Source: Deltaproteobacteria bacterium (GTDB lineage Bacteria > Desulfobacterota > Desulfuromonadia > Geobacterales > Geobacteraceae). From it: 64,000 nucleotides of DNA. A program made the translations under genes and the position numbers. Location of the stretch: positions 16,591 to 80,590 of the forward strand of contig SBEG01000020.1 of assembly GCA_009668975.1 (NCBI GenBank). Reading direction: 5' to 3'. The notes beneath the pieces are model-generated. The model was not told the origin of the DNA. It saw only the letters and a program-made list of their open reading frames with translations, and did not search any database. Below are positions 34,462-43,449 of this stretch, piece by piece; the stretch's first letter is position 1, and the number at the start of each line of letters is the position of its first letter.

Positions 34462-34856
34462 GTCCAATCGAGAAGAGTGAGCCTGGGGATTCGGCTGAAT
34501 TCACGAATGTTATTTGTGACCAGATTCACCCCCAGTGACACGGCATGAGCAGCAATAAGCATATCCATTGCACCAATGGGAGTCCCTGCCAATTCCAAGG
34601 CTGCTCGAATATCACCGTAAGCCTGGGCAGCAATATCATCAAATGAGATAACTTCCAAAGGGATAATAAACTCATCAAGGGCGCTGGCGTTTTTCTCTGC
34701 ATACTTGCTTTTTGAGACACCATAGCGCAGTTCAGCGAGGGTGATGGAAGAGATGCCGATGTCGCCAACTTGATACTCGAGAAAGTGCTTCAGTACGGGT
34801 TCAGGCTTCCGCTTTATAATGTAAATGCATATATTGGTATCGAGCATCAGCTTCAT
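34455..34856 (-). CDS. vapC: VapC, PIN-domain ribonuclease toxin
   Basis: This 133-aa protein is a PIN-domain RNase toxin. The acidic active-site residues are visible: Asp in MLDTNICIYI (residue 6), Glu in LAELRYGV (about 42), and Asp in GAMDMLIAA (about 98), with a further Asn/Asp region near VTNNIREF. VapC toxins cleave tRNA or rRNA and are neutralised by VapB. The start codon overlaps the vapB stop by one base (34856), as usual. Length and motifs are complete. Such modules stabilise mobile elements. Confidence 0.92.
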   Translation of the reverse strand: MKLMLDTNICIYIIKRKPEPVLKHFLEYQVGDIGISSITLAELRYGVSKSKYAEKNASALDEFIIPLEVISFDDIAAQAYGDIRAALELAGTPIGAMDMLIAAHAVSLGVNLVTNNIREFSRIPRLTLLDWTV

Positions 34857-35083
34857 CAGAATTCCTCCCGATCATCTAGCTCTGGCTGGTGACGTTCTGT
34901 CATGAAATCGCGGGAAAACTTCTTAAGGCTGCCGAAAAGGGAACTCCACGAGTCGCTACGTGGAATCAACTGAACTACATTCCCGCATTTTTTTATGAAA
35001 ACTTCAGTGTCGTCGAAGCGGAACTCTTTGGGAAGCCTGACAGCCTGACTTTGTCCATTATGAAAGATTTTTGCGGTCTTCAT
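34856..35083 (-). CDS. vapB: VapB, AbrB-type antitoxin
   Basis: This 75-aa antitoxin has an N-terminal SpoVT-AbrB DNA-binding fold: [20 protein letters not shown] is the classical VapB opening. The C-terminal part (about 45-75) would wrap around the VapC toxin. GGAGGAA lies upstream of the ATG. Together with VapC it represses the operon, probably through the palindrome at 35113-35130. Confidence 0.9.
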   Translation of the reverse strand: MKTAKIFHNGQSQAVRLPKEFRFDDTEVFIKKCGNVVQLIPRSDSWSSLFGSLKKFSRDFMTERHQPELDDREEF

Positions 35084-35112
35084 TGTTATTCCTCCGTTCC
35101 GGAAATATATAT

Positions 35113-35130
35113 TTAAAGTCTATACTTTAA
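35113..35130. promoter_or_regulatory. palindrome upstream of vapB, likely operator
   Basis: TTAAAGT / ACTTTAA arms (7 bp) are separated by four bases, 30 bases upstream of the vapB start and 45 bases upstream of the divergent nuclease gene. AbrB-type antitoxins bind such palindromes to repress their own operon. Confidence 0.5.
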
Positions 35131-35175
35131 CCGGCATTCTTGCAAGTCATTATTTTGTTCCGGAGTTAGTTCGCT

Positions 35176-35706
35176 ATGAGATCATTTCTTGTTCTGCTTT
35201 CCGTATTACTCTTACTTTCGCCGCAGGCCTTCGCGAGGGAGTCTCTCCGGGTCCTCGAAGGTGCAGTTTTGAGAGTGTCTGATGAAGATACCATTAACAT
35301 AGATTCCGGTGGCACCAAGGTAAAGATCCGGTTCTATGGAATTGACACTCCAGAGACGGAAAAGATCAACAGAAGGACCGGACAAGTCAGCAAGCCTGGT
35401 CAGCCATATGGTGATGAGGCGTGTCACGCTCTTGAGAGTAAAATTGCAAACCAGCGTGTTCGAGTCGAGGTGATGGATCGTGACCGTTATGGTCGTCTTG
35501 TCTCAGTTGTGTGGTTGGATAACCGAAACATAAACAAGGAAATGGTTGCCGATGGCTGGGCTTGGGCCTACCGTCAGTACTTGGACAGACCACATGCTTC
35601 TGAGTACATCGATGCAGAGGAACGGGCACGCGCCCGGAGGCTCGGTCTCTGGAGACAGAGTAATCCGCAGCCACCTTGGGAGTTCAGGAAGATGTTGAAG
35701 ATGTAG
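35176..35706 (+). CDS. secreted thermonuclease (SNase) homologue
   Basis: This 176-aa protein has a signal peptide ending in FARES (about residue 22) and a staphylococcal-nuclease domain (about 30-160). Core motifs are present: VSDEDTINI, RFYGIDTPET with the catalytic Arg and Asp, DRYGRLVSVVW, and VADGWAWAYRQY. It would cut DNA and RNA in the periplasm or outside. SNase-like genes are common on plasmids and ICEs. It is divergent from vapBC and stands alone. Confidence 0.9.
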   Translation: MRSFLVLLSVLLLLSPQAFARESLRVLEGAVLRVSDEDTINIDSGGTKVKIRFYGIDTPETEKINRRTGQVSKPGQPYGDEACHALESKIANQRVRVEVMDRDRYGRLVSVVWLDNRNINKEMVADGWAWAYRQYLDRPHASEYIDAEERARARRLGLWRQSNPQPPWEFRKMLKM

Positions 35707-35854
35707 AGCAGGCACCAGGATAGCGAGTCCAGAATGAGTGGAATACCTTCCTAAATTTTGCTTGTCAGTAACTTTTCTTTAAATAATTGTACATCTTAAT
35801 ACGAGGATTGTGCCCAAATGGTGCCATTCGACTTTCGGCTGAAAGCTAGACTTC

Positions 35855-35878
35855 AAATCAAAAGGAGGCTTTTGATTT
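35855..35878. repeat. perfect hairpin downstream of the nuclease gene
   Basis: AAATCAAAAG (35855-35864) and CTTTTGATTT (35869-35878) form a perfect 10-bp stem with a GAGG loop, 149 bases after the nuclease stop. There is no clear T-run, so it may be a weak terminator or an element end. Confidence 0.45.
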
Positions 35879-35952
35879 CCACCTTGTGAGCCATTTCCGG
35901 GTAAGAACTTTGGCGATTCCTACCTCAAACAGGTAGAATTCAAATGCGGAAT

Positions 35953-36416
35953 TCATGACCTATCAGAACCATGTTGACTTTTACCCTGATTTTGCATGAT
36001 TGGTGGACCCACCTCTCCGTCTTTCTTCCAACAGATTTCGTCGATGCCGATTGCGGTTAGGTTATCCAGGTTACGGTTGGCCAAGCCCCAGTCATAGGTA
36101 ATGGTCAGGTGCTTCTTCCCATTGGTCCCTGAAACTTGCTCTACCTTTAAGCCACAGCGAGGACAATCGACACGCAGCATAGCAGACAGTAAGAATACGA
36201 AGATGCCCCGCAAAGGAATAAATTCAAAACGCCGAATCGGCAAGTATTGTAACTGGGACCGTAGATGCCGCAAACTGAACAGAGTGGATGGCTTCCCTTG
36301 CGAAGCTAGATATCGATTTCAAGGAACAATTGAGTTGCCCTTTCAACCAGACGGACAGCGCCATACACAAAATAATGATATAATTGAACCCGATTCAGTA
36401 TAGATTTAAGGAGCAT
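35953..36416 (-). pseudogene. relic of an ISL3-family transposase
   Basis: On the - strand a typical ISL3 N-terminus reads MLLKSILNRVQLYHYFVYGA from 36416, then hits an in-frame TAG (about 36306). Further on, in another frame, YLPIRRFEFIPLRGIFVF and LRVDCPRCGLKVEQV continue the family pattern. A large internal deletion then joins KKHLTITYDWGLANRN to AIGIDEICWKKDG, and the C-terminal catalytic part is absent. The relic thus carries a stop, a frameshift and deletions and cannot work. No coding sequence is apparent between it and the nifS relic (36417-36701). Confidence 0.75.
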
Positions 36417-36701
36417 CCCGTTCTTCTGCTCTTGTATTGGGTTTCTTGGTCGAAACATACAATGCCAGATTAAAAGACAGGATGCCCTATTTTCATTAAC
36501 TGGGTAGCTATTCAGGCCCCCATATCCTGAATCTACCCACGAACTCTGCGGAAGAACCAGATATTCCGATAGAAGTTTTCTGGTTGAATTCTGCAACCCA
36601 GATATCCATACTGCAACCTGAAAGGGTCAGTGAAGGAGGAGGGTCGTAAGTCCTCCGGGAGAGAAAGTATTTCAAGCTTACATCGCAGCAGGTTGTCAGA
36701 A

Positions 36702-37856
36702 TTATGCATCAGTCGTTCTTCTGAGTTGCTGAATCAGTTTCCGCAGGGTATTCACCACGTAGTCCACATCTTCTTCGTCATTGTCCTGGCCCAAGGAAAA
36801 CCGTAAGTTGCCGACGACGGCTCCCGCAGCAATTCCCATGGCTTTTAGCACATGGGATACCTTGAGAGAACCCGAACTGCAGGCTGATCCTGATGAAACG
36901 GCGATTCCCGCCCGGTCACGGCCGGTCAGCAGCGCGTCGGATGCCACTCCAAGGAAGGAGATGTTGACGGTGTTTGGAATGCGAAGCTCGGGATGACCGT
37001 TACGCTTTACGTCGGGGATCGTTTTCAGTATCTGTTCCTCCAGTCGGCTACGAAGCTGCCGCAGACGAATGGATTCTATCGACATTTTCTCTTCGGCTAG
37101 TTTGCAGGCCTTGCCGAGGGCGACGATGCCTGCCATATTTTCTGTCCCGCTCCGAAGGTTCCTCTCCTGAGAACCACCGTGGAGGAGTGGGTAAAATTTT
37201 GTTCCTTTTCCGACGATCAGGGCGCCGATTCCCTTAGGAGCATATAACTTATGCCCCGAGATAGACAGCAGGCTGATGTTTTCTTCGCGGAAGTTCACAG
37301 GGATCTTCCCGACGGCCTGGACTGCGTCGCAATGAAAGCACACACCTTTCCGTGCGGCGATCTTACCGATCTCCCGGATCGGAAAAATAGTGCCGGTTTC
37401 ATTGTTGGCGTACATCACCGATATCAAGATGGTCTGTTCGGTAATTGCCGCTTAGAGTGCTTCCAAATCGAGAAGTCCCTCGCTGTTTACGTCAAGGCAG
37501 GTTGTCTGATATCCTTGGTGCTCCAGGTACAGGCAAGGGGTAATGACCGCCGGGTGTTCAACCATGGTGGTGACGAGATGGTTGCCCTTGGATCTGCACG
37601 CGGCTGCCACCCCTTTGATGGCGGTATTATTGGATTCCGTGGCGCATGAAGTGAATATGACTTCGGATGGGTCGCAAGTAACCAGTCCGGCGACCCGCTC
37701 GCGGGCCAATTCGACGGCCTGTTTTGCATGGCGGCCTTCCCAGTGGATGCTGGACGGATTGCCAAAGGAGTTTCTAAGATATGGCAGCATTTCATCGAGC
37801 ACTTCCGGGTGAACCGGCGTGGTTGCGTTGTAGTCCATATAGACCTGACGTTGCAT
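36702..37856 (-). pseudogene. nifS: cysteine desulfurase (NifS/IscS) broken by an in-frame TAA
   Basis: The first part (37856 down to 37452) reads QVYMDYNATTPVHPEVL and SCATESNNTAIKG, as in PLP-dependent cysteine desulfurases. It then stops at TAA (37454-37452). The same frame continues without a shift ([20 protein letters not shown]) through the PLP lysine region [11 protein letters not shown] and the active Cys loop [10 protein letters not shown] to a normal end. A single nonsense change is therefore the only visible lesion. The enzyme would take sulfur from cysteine for Fe-S clusters or sulfur carriers. GAGGAGG precedes the ATG. Restart at TTG 37427 would lack the N-terminal domain. It lies just downstream of the broken cysE. 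Confidence 0.88.
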
Positions 37857-37920
37857 AGCGGTTTCTTCCTCCTCAAAGCGTCATGATAAGCGATCATTTT
37901 TTTGCTGGGGTCAGCCGAAA

Positions 37921-38596
37921 TCATATGCCGGGATCCAGTCGTTGTTTCAGTTCACCATGTTCAGTGGCCAGTCTGCCAAACTTGCATTCCAGTTCCCTGA
38001 CCTGGTCGAACAGGCAGGCCAGAGCCTTGGCCTCAGGATCCGGCAGTTTGCCATGTTCCAGGTCGGTCTTTTCCTGGGGTTTATCATGTGACATGACTAT
38101 TTTCCCGGGGATGCCTACGACCGTTGCCGTGGAAGGTACTTCTTTTACTACGACGGAGTTAGATCCGATCCTGCTATTTTCACCCGCCGTGAACGGTCCA
38201 AGAACCTTGGATCCTGAACCTATCACCACATTATCTCCCACAGTCGGATGCCTTTTTGTTCGCTCCAGACTGACCCCTCCCAGTGTAACCCCGTGATACA
38301 GGGTAACATTATCGCCAATTTCAGCGGTTTCACCAATTACCACTTCCATGCCGTGATCGATGGAGAATTTCTGCCGATAGTCACCCCGGGATGAATTTCA
38401 ATGCCGGTGAAAAAACGAGTCAGATGAGAAATGAATCGGCCAAGAAAAAACAGCCGTTGTTTCCAGGGCCAGTGGGTGAGCCTGTGCAACCAGACTGCAT
38501 GCAAGTCGGGGTAGCATATTAGCATCTCCAGGGTGTTTCGGGCAGCGGGGTCTCTCTCGTAAATCGATGCAATTCTTCGCGCAACTTCCTAAACAT
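37921..38596 (-). pseudogene. cysE: serine O-acetyltransferase (CysE/EpsC type) with two frameshifts
   Basis: The enzyme makes O-acetylserine for cysteine synthesis. The start at 38596 reads [11 protein letters not shown], then the frame must shift by one missing base (near 38560) to continue as [28 protein letters not shown] second single-base loss (near 38370, at IGR) shifts the left-handed beta-helix part, which resumes as [18 protein letters not shown] and continues through [11 protein letters not shown] and [19 protein letters not shown]. The C-terminal coiled tail is normal for Geobacter-type CysE. The catalytic His (DHG) and the hexapeptide repeats are still visible. As read, no full-length protein can be made. 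Confidence 0.85.
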
Positions 38597-38918
38597 GTGA
38601 CGTTTTTTACGGAAATACTGGAGTCGAATTACTATACTTTTTACGTCAATATCATATCCGATAATATCAGTCAATTACTCTCATCTGCGTTTCTTAATGT
38701 TCTCAAGACGAACAGTAAAATAATGCGCATAAATAACAATAAAACTCGTCAGAATGGCAGGGCATCTAAGATACATATAAAGTAAATAACCTGTATTATA
38801 AACTTGACAAAATCAGTGTTGTAATGATACGTGTTGATTGTGTGAAATAGACTCATTCCAAGGGACTATCCGATTGTGACGTATGTTTCACGACCGCACC
38901 CGGAGGAGAGGGGTGAAG
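38597..38918. other. AT-rich divergent promoter region
   Basis: No gene lies between the start of the broken cysE (-) and the MoeB-like gene (+). The stretch is AT-rich. TTGACA at 38804-38809 is a good -35 box, with a weak -10 (TGATAC, 38825-38830) after a short 15-base spacer. The Rrf2-type regulator encoded downstream could act here, but I see no certain operator. Confidence 0.45.
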
Positions 38919-39746
38919 ATGTTTACCGATGCGCAGATAGAGCGGTACTCCAGGCATATCATTCTCAAGGAGGTTGGCGGGAAAGGTCAGCAAAAGCTGT
39001 TTGATAGCAAGGTGCTCATTATCGGAGCCGGTGGTCTCGGTTCGCCGGTGGCCCTCTATCTTGCGGCGGCCGGAGTAGGTGTAATCGGAATTGCGGATGC
39101 TGATGTGGTTGATCTGTCAAACCTCCAGCGACAGGTGATCCACCATACGTCTGATATCGGCAAGCCAAAGGTTGCCTCGGCCAGGGAAAAGATGAACGCC
39201 ATCAATCCCGACGTGCGGGTAACTACCTACCAGGAATGGATTAACGCGGGAAATATTTTCGATATCATCCGTGACTACGATTTCGTAATCGATGGCACTG
39301 ACAACTTTGCCGCAAAATTCCTCATCAACGATGCCTGCGTCATGGCGAGAAAACCCTTTTCTCACGGCGGGATTCTCCATTTCATCGGTCAAACCACTAC
39401 TGTCCTGCCGGGAGAATCAGCCTGCTATCGCTGTCTTTCCCCCGCGCCGCCACCGCCGGGGGCTATTCCAACCTGTGCCCAGGCCGGCGTCATTGGCGTA
39501 CTTCCAGGAGTCATCGGTTCAATTCAGGCCACTGAGGCTGTGAAATTCCTTATCGGTGTTGGTAAACTGCTGAGCGGCAGGTTACTTATTTACGATGCGG
39601 AAGGAATGGATTTCAGTAACGTACCAATCAGGAAAAATCCCCGCTGTCCCCTCTGTGGCGACCATCCCACGATTCTTGAGTTGAAGGATGAGATCGGGGC
39701 GATGAACGCGTGTGATATCGAGTCCGGAAGATCATCTTCCCAGTGA
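38919..39746 (+). CDS. moeB: MoeB/ThiF-type adenylyltransferase for a sulfur carrier
   Basis: This 275-aa protein is an E1-like enzyme that adenylates the C-terminal Gly of a ubiquitin-like sulfur carrier (ThiS, MoaD or CysO). It has the ATP-binding GAGGLGSP (about 36-43), the zinc ligands CYRC and CPLC, and a candidate catalytic Cys in IPTCAQAGVIG. The rhodanese domain of MoeZ is absent. I start at ATG 38919 after GGAGGAGAGG; an upstream start at 38883 lacks such a site. The stop overlaps the JAMM gene region. Together with the JAMM, reductase and TusA genes it points to carrier-based sulfur delivery. No carrier gene is visible nearby. Confidence 0.9.
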   Translation: MFTDAQIERYSRHIILKEVGGKGQQKLFDSKVLIIGAGGLGSPVALYLAAAGVGVIGIADADVVDLSNLQRQVIHHTSDIGKPKVASAREKMNAINPDVRVTTYQEWINAGNIFDIIRDYDFVIDGTDNFAAKFLINDACVMARKPFSHGGILHFIGQTTTVLPGESACYRCLSPAPPPPGAIPTCAQAGVIGVLPGVIGSIQATEAVKFLIGVGKLLSGRLLIYDAEGMDFSNVPIRKNPRCPLCGDHPTILELKDEIGAMNACDIESGRSSSQ

Positions 39747-39751
39747 CATAT

Positions 39752-40156
39752 ATGCTGAAGATGCCCCTGATGATTTACCGACAAATGCTTGACCATTCTC
39801 TGGAAGGATCCCCTTTGGAGGTGTGCGGCATACTCGGCGGGTTAAACAACGCCATATCTGCCATCTATCGGATGACCAATACTGACGCAAGCGCCAAACA
39901 TTTCAGAATGGACCCGCGTGAGCATGCGAACGTAATGGAAGAACTCCGGCGGAGGGGATTGGAGATGGTCGCCTTTTACCACTCCCATCCAGCGGGCCCA
40001 CCACACCCTTCCGCGGAGGATGTCCGTTTGGCGTTTTATCCTGATGTCATTACCGTCATTGTTTCGCTTCATGAGCAGGGTCGTCCCCTGGCACAAGCCT
40101 TTTTCATAAGGGATGGTCTATCTGAGGCAATCGAGATACAGGTGCTCAAAGACTGA
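39752..40156 (+). CDS. JAMM/MPN metalloprotease (Mec-like)
   Basis: This 134-aa protein is a stand-alone JAMM zinc protease. The zinc site is complete: Glu23 in PLEVCGILGG, then HSHPAGPPHPSAED. In Mycobacterium the related Mec+ enzyme frees cysteine from the CysO carrier in a pathway with MoeZ and CysM. A similar role is likely here next to a MoeB-like enzyme. An upstream GTG at 39743 overlaps the moeB stop, so coupling is likely with either start. Confidence 0.88.
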   Translation: MLKMPLMIYRQMLDHSLEGSPLEVCGILGGLNNAISAIYRMTNTDASAKHFRMDPREHANVMEELRRRGLEMVAFYHSHPAGPPHPSAEDVRLAFYPDVITVIVSLHEQGRPLAQAFFIRDGLSEAIEIQVLKD

Positions 40157-40245
40157 GGAGGGGAGCATAAATTAAACAGTAATGACATGTGAACGGTTTG
40201 CCTGGAACGAATATTCCCTGTTCACGGAAAATACAGGAGACGACA

Positions 40246-41232
40246 ATGACAGAACGCAACAAGCAAACGACCGTCGATCTGAAAAATCTTAAGGCCGGCG
40301 GTTTCATCAAGGAGCGTGGTAGGGATCTCTTCACCGTGCGGCTTCGTGTGCCGGGCGGCAGGTTGTCCGTTAAGCGCCTGAAAAAAATTGCTCAAGTGGC
40401 CGAGAGGTATGGGGGAGAGTTCGTTCATCTCTCCGTTCGGCAATCCATCGAACTGATCAATATCAATTTCCGCGACTTCGACGCGGTTGTCACCGAACTG
40501 GGGGAGGCCGGGCAGCAGGTCGCCTCCTGCGGAGCGCGGGTCAGGGTTCCGGTAGCTTGCGGTGGCTGTGAATACAATCCTAATGGGCTCATGGACACCC
40601 AGCAATCGGCACTGGACGTTGATCTCCAGCTGTTTGGAACGGCAACCGGCCATCACAAGTTCAAGGTAGGTTTTTCCGGTTGTCCCCATGACTGCCCGAA
40701 GGCGGCCATCAATGACGTCGGTTTCGTGGGCATTGTTGAGCCGGAGTTGGATAGCGCCGCGTGCCTTGGCTGCGGGCTTTGTTTTGAAACATGCAGAGAG
40801 CTTGCGATAACCGAAGGAGAGAGCCGGAAACCGGTTTATCATCGGCATAACTGCCTCTTGTGCGGTGACTGCGTCAAGGTCTGCCCGGCGGATGCCTGGA
40901 CGGTGCGGCAGAGGGGTTATGCGGTCTATGCGGGTGGTAAATGGGGGAGAAAACCGGTGGTCGGGACCTTGGTTGCGTTGTTTCTCCCTGGCGAAGAAGT
41001 CGTTGCGTTCATCGCCGAGATTCTTGACTGGTATGGTACCGCAGCCGATGGGAAGGGACGTGTGCGTCTCGGCCATGTAATCCTGGAAAAGGGGATCAAC
41101 GCGTTTCTCGATCATCTCAGGACAAAATTTCCGCACTATGTCGTGACCGATTTCGTTGCACCCACGGCTATTGACACCCGGTTGCGAGGAAATCTACCCG
41201 GTCAGCTGTTATCAGATTCAGATTTCGGATGA
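40246..41232 (+). CDS. siroheme/Fe-S nitrite or sulfite reductase, ferredoxin-type
   Basis: This 328-aa protein has the nitrite/sulfite reductase ferredoxin-like half-domain near the N-terminus (FTVRLRVPGGRLSV, then SVRQSIELININ), siroheme/4Fe-4S ligands (VACGGCEYNPN and GFSGCPHDCPKAA near residues 100-160), and an inserted two-cluster ferredoxin domain (CLGCGLCFETC and CLLCGDCVKVCP). It resembles the AsrC/Fsr group that reduces sulfite. In this sulfur module sulfide formation for cysteine synthesis is the likely job. GGAGA precedes ATG 40246. Confidence 0.88.
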   Translation: MTERNKQTTVDLKNLKAGGFIKERGRDLFTVRLRVPGGRLSVKRLKKIAQVAERYGGEFVHLSVRQSIELININFRDFDAVVTELGEAGQQVASCGARVRVPVACGGCEYNPNGLMDTQQSALDVDLQLFGTATGHHKFKVGFSGCPHDCPKAAINDVGFVGIVEPELDSAACLGCGLCFETCRELAITEGESRKPVYHRHNCLLCGDCVKVCPADAWTVRQRGYAVYAGGKWGRKPVVGTLVALFLPGEEVVAFIAEILDWYGTAADGKGRVRLGHVILEKGINAFLDHLRTKFPHYVVTDFVAPTAIDTRLRGNLPGQLLSDSDFG

Positions 41233-41325
41233 AACAGCTGTTGCTGAATCTCTTCGTAAAGTCGGTGCTGGATGCTATTCCGACTGCAAAGATTGCCAAT
41301 ATCCGAAGAACAAGGAGTGCTGCCG

Positions 41326-41544
41326 ATGGAAACAATTGATCTCCGGGGAGTCTGCTGCCCGACAAACTTTGTAAAGGCTAAGCTGGCTTTGGAGATGGCC
41401 GATTCCGGTGACGTGCTGGAATTCTACCTGGACGAGGGTGAACCGGTACAGAACGTTCCCCGGAGTCTGAAAGATGAAGGGAATAAGCTGCTTGGGCTGA
41501 AGAAGGTCGACGACTACTATGTCCTCACCGTGGAAAAGGTTTGA
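41326..41544 (+). CDS. tusA: TusA-family sulfurtransferase
   Basis: This 72-aa protein has the TusA fold: ETIDLRGVCCPTNFVKAKLAL with the active Cys before Pro (Cys11), then EFYLDEGEPVQNVPRSL. TusA proteins relay persulfide sulfur from cysteine desulfurases to acceptors. CAAGGAGTG precedes ATG 41326. It follows the sulfite reductase by 93 bases. Its usual donor, the NifS-like enzyme encoded at 36.7-37.9 kb, is broken. Confidence 0.9.
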   Translation: METIDLRGVCCPTNFVKAKLALEMADSGDVLEFYLDEGEPVQNVPRSLKDEGNKLLGLKKVDDYYVLTVEKV

Positions 41545-41634
41545 CAGTTACTGCTGAACAGGGAGGGTCCGGCATGTCTGCTGCCAAGCGGAGCCTCGGA
41601 ACTGAGAACTTACATGAACGAAAGAGAACACAAC

Positions 41635-41808
41635 ATGAGTAGAAACATTCCGAAACTCCTTGATGGGGTAGCACCCGCGTAAATACTGAAGTCCGGAATT
41701 GAGACGGATGGAGGCCAAGTGAAGCTGGCTTGCTCCTTTTCCGCCGAGGATACCGTTATTATCGACATGATCCACAAGAAGGGTATTGAGCCTTCAGCAG
41801 GCTTCTGA
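41635..41808 (+). pseudogene. cysH: N-terminal fragment of CysH (APS/PAPS reductase)
   Basis: The reading frame from 41635 (or in-frame ATG 41614) gives MSRNIPKLLDGVAPA, then an in-frame TAA at 41680. After it the same frame has [18 protein letters not shown], which is the conserved N-terminal loop of CysH reductases (SFGAEDVVLIDM). The homology ends about 20 residues later, where clpX sequence begins. The gene is thus both nonsense-mutated and cut short. It completes the list of sulfate-assimilation genes once present here. Confidence 0.72.
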
Positions 41809-42568
41809 TTTTGATGTTGAAAAAGCGCAGAATGGTATCATCTACATAGATGAGATTGACAAAATAGCCAGAAAATCCGCATCCACATCCGTGGTGAGGG
41901 ATGTCTCAGGCGAAGGGGTTCAGCAGGCCCATCTCAAGGTCATAGAGGGGACTGTAGTGAACGTACCGCCTAAGGGTGGCAGGAAGCATCCCGAACAGGA
42001 ATACCTCCAGGTTGATACCAGTAAAATCCTCTTCATCTGCGGCGGAGCATTCGCCGGTCTGGAAAAAATCATCACCCAGAGGAGAACAAAGGTGAAGACC
42101 GTCGGTTTCAATTTGGAATCGTCGCCAGCTGATGATGCGCCCGAAGGAAGTGACTCTCTTGAGGAGATTTCCAATTATGACCTGCTCCAATTCGGCCTGA
42201 TACCAGAATTCATCGGGAGGCTTCCTGTAATGGCGGTGCTTCATGAGCTTGACGAGGAAGCGCTTGTCAGGATTCTTCGGGAACCCAAGAATTCTATTAT
42301 CAAACAATACCAACGGTTGTTTTCCCTGGAGAATGTTACCTTGAACTTCACGGAAAGCGCCCTGTCCGCGGTAGCCAGAGAAGCGCTTCGGCGCCGGACC
42401 GGCTCCCGCGGCCTGCGTACGCTTCTGGAAAAGACCATGCTCGATACCATGTTCGAAATTCCCTCGAAAAAGTCTGCAGGTAAGGTTATTGTGAATGAAG
42501 CTGCCATCTACGGGAAGGAAAAACCGAGCATAGTTTATTCAGAGACTCCGGCATTCACCGTACACTGA
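41786..42568 (+). pseudogene. clpX: C-terminal fragment of ClpX
   Basis: The 260-aa frame matches the C-terminal two thirds of the ClpX unfoldase: [21 protein letters not shown] (Walker B), [30 protein letters not shown] and [13 protein letters not shown], then [17 protein letters not shown]. The N-terminal zinc-binding domain and Walker A are missing, so it cannot work as an ATPase. Homology begins near 41791, directly at the end of the cysH fragment, and the frames differ. The TTG at 41786 is probably not a natural start. This is a recombination junction. Confidence 0.85.
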
Positions 42569-42666
42569 GCAACCGCTCCCGGTGAAAATTCTTGTGTATT
42601 ACCACCGGGCGCCCAAAATTTTATTTGCGATAACGTCTGATTGGAAAGAATCAGGGGAGGACCTGC

Positions 42667-43134
42667 ATGAGACTATCTACCAAAAGCCGTTACGGAGTGC
42701 GTGCACTTTTTGATATGGCCTATAATTCCGGAATTTCCCCGGTCAAGATCATGGACATATCACGCCGTCAGGAAATTTCACCCCGTTACCTGGAACAGAT
42801 ATTTCAGAGTCTCAAGAAGGCGGGAATACTGAAAAGCAAAAGGGGTCCCCATGGGGGATACTACCTTGCCAGAATGCCGGAGCAAATAACAGTCAGGGAA
42901 ATACTGGAAGCTGCCGAAGGCGATACGCTCCTTGTTGACTGCCTTGACAAAAGAAATGGTCACAAGGCTCCCTGTAAATTTGAGTCCAAATGCGTTACGC
43001 AAACGGTCTGGCATGATGCAACGGAAACACTCAGTGGATTTTTTTCAGAAACTACTTTAAAAGCATTGTGTGAAAGGGCCGAGTCCATGGGAATCCAAAA
43101 GGACTATGATCTCCGTTTCAGCTATGACATTTAA
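42667..43134 (+). CDS. Rrf2-family transcriptional regulator
   Basis: This 155-aa protein is an Rrf2 (IscR/CymR/NsrR) regulator. The N-terminal winged helix reads MRLSTKSRYGVRALFDMA, with SPRYLEQIFQSLKKAGILKSKRG as the recognition region. Three Cys (LVDCLDK, APCKFESKC) lie at about 102-120, close to the Fe-S ligand region of IscR, but the first spacing is longer. Rrf2 proteins in such neighbourhoods usually sense Fe-S or cysteine status, so it probably controls the sulfur module. GGGGAGG precedes the ATG. Confidence 0.9.
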   Translation: MRLSTKSRYGVRALFDMAYNSGISPVKIMDISRRQEISPRYLEQIFQSLKKAGILKSKRGPHGGYYLARMPEQITVREILEAAEGDTLLVDCLDKRNGHKAPCKFESKCVTQTVWHDATETLSGFFSETTLKALCERAESMGIQKDYDLRFSYDI

Positions 43135-43449
43135 ATTTCATCCTTAAGTCCCCAAGGTATATCCCGCTTCATTTCTGTTGCCTGCGCCCTTGCCAGGTCA
43201 AGAGCTAGTTCATGCTGAAGGCAAATCTAATCTCTGTTTCATGCTTGATCTTGAGGCCAATGCAGCGCTAGAATGTCTTCAGTTGTGCTTTGCAAAAGAC
43301 CTACTTAAATATATTTCTTGGATAACTTATCAAACTTTCTCCAATTCACCATGATGCTGATTAATTGGGCCTATGTCCCAAGGGCCTAAGCTCGGCTCTT
43401 GTCGCCATTGGCTTTACTTTGTTCTGCAAATCACCATGACGTGAAACGA
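43135..43449. other. intergenic, no gene recognised
   Basis: I find no convincing coding region on either strand. The sequence is broken by stops in all frames and may hold decayed remnants of older genes. Confidence 0.4.

Noticed and set aside
35855..35878. Strong rho-independent terminator after the nuclease gene
   Set aside because: The stem is perfect but AT-rich and lacks a T-run, so I list it only as a hairpin.
36306..36596. Separate hypothetical gene on the - strand
   Set aside because: Its last 37 codons match the N-terminus of an ISL3 transposase and the rest has no support, so I merged it into the relic.
37427..37454. Selenocysteine or programmed recoding at the NifS stop
   Set aside because: The codon is TAA, not TGA, and no recoding element is visible; simple nonsense mutation is more likely.
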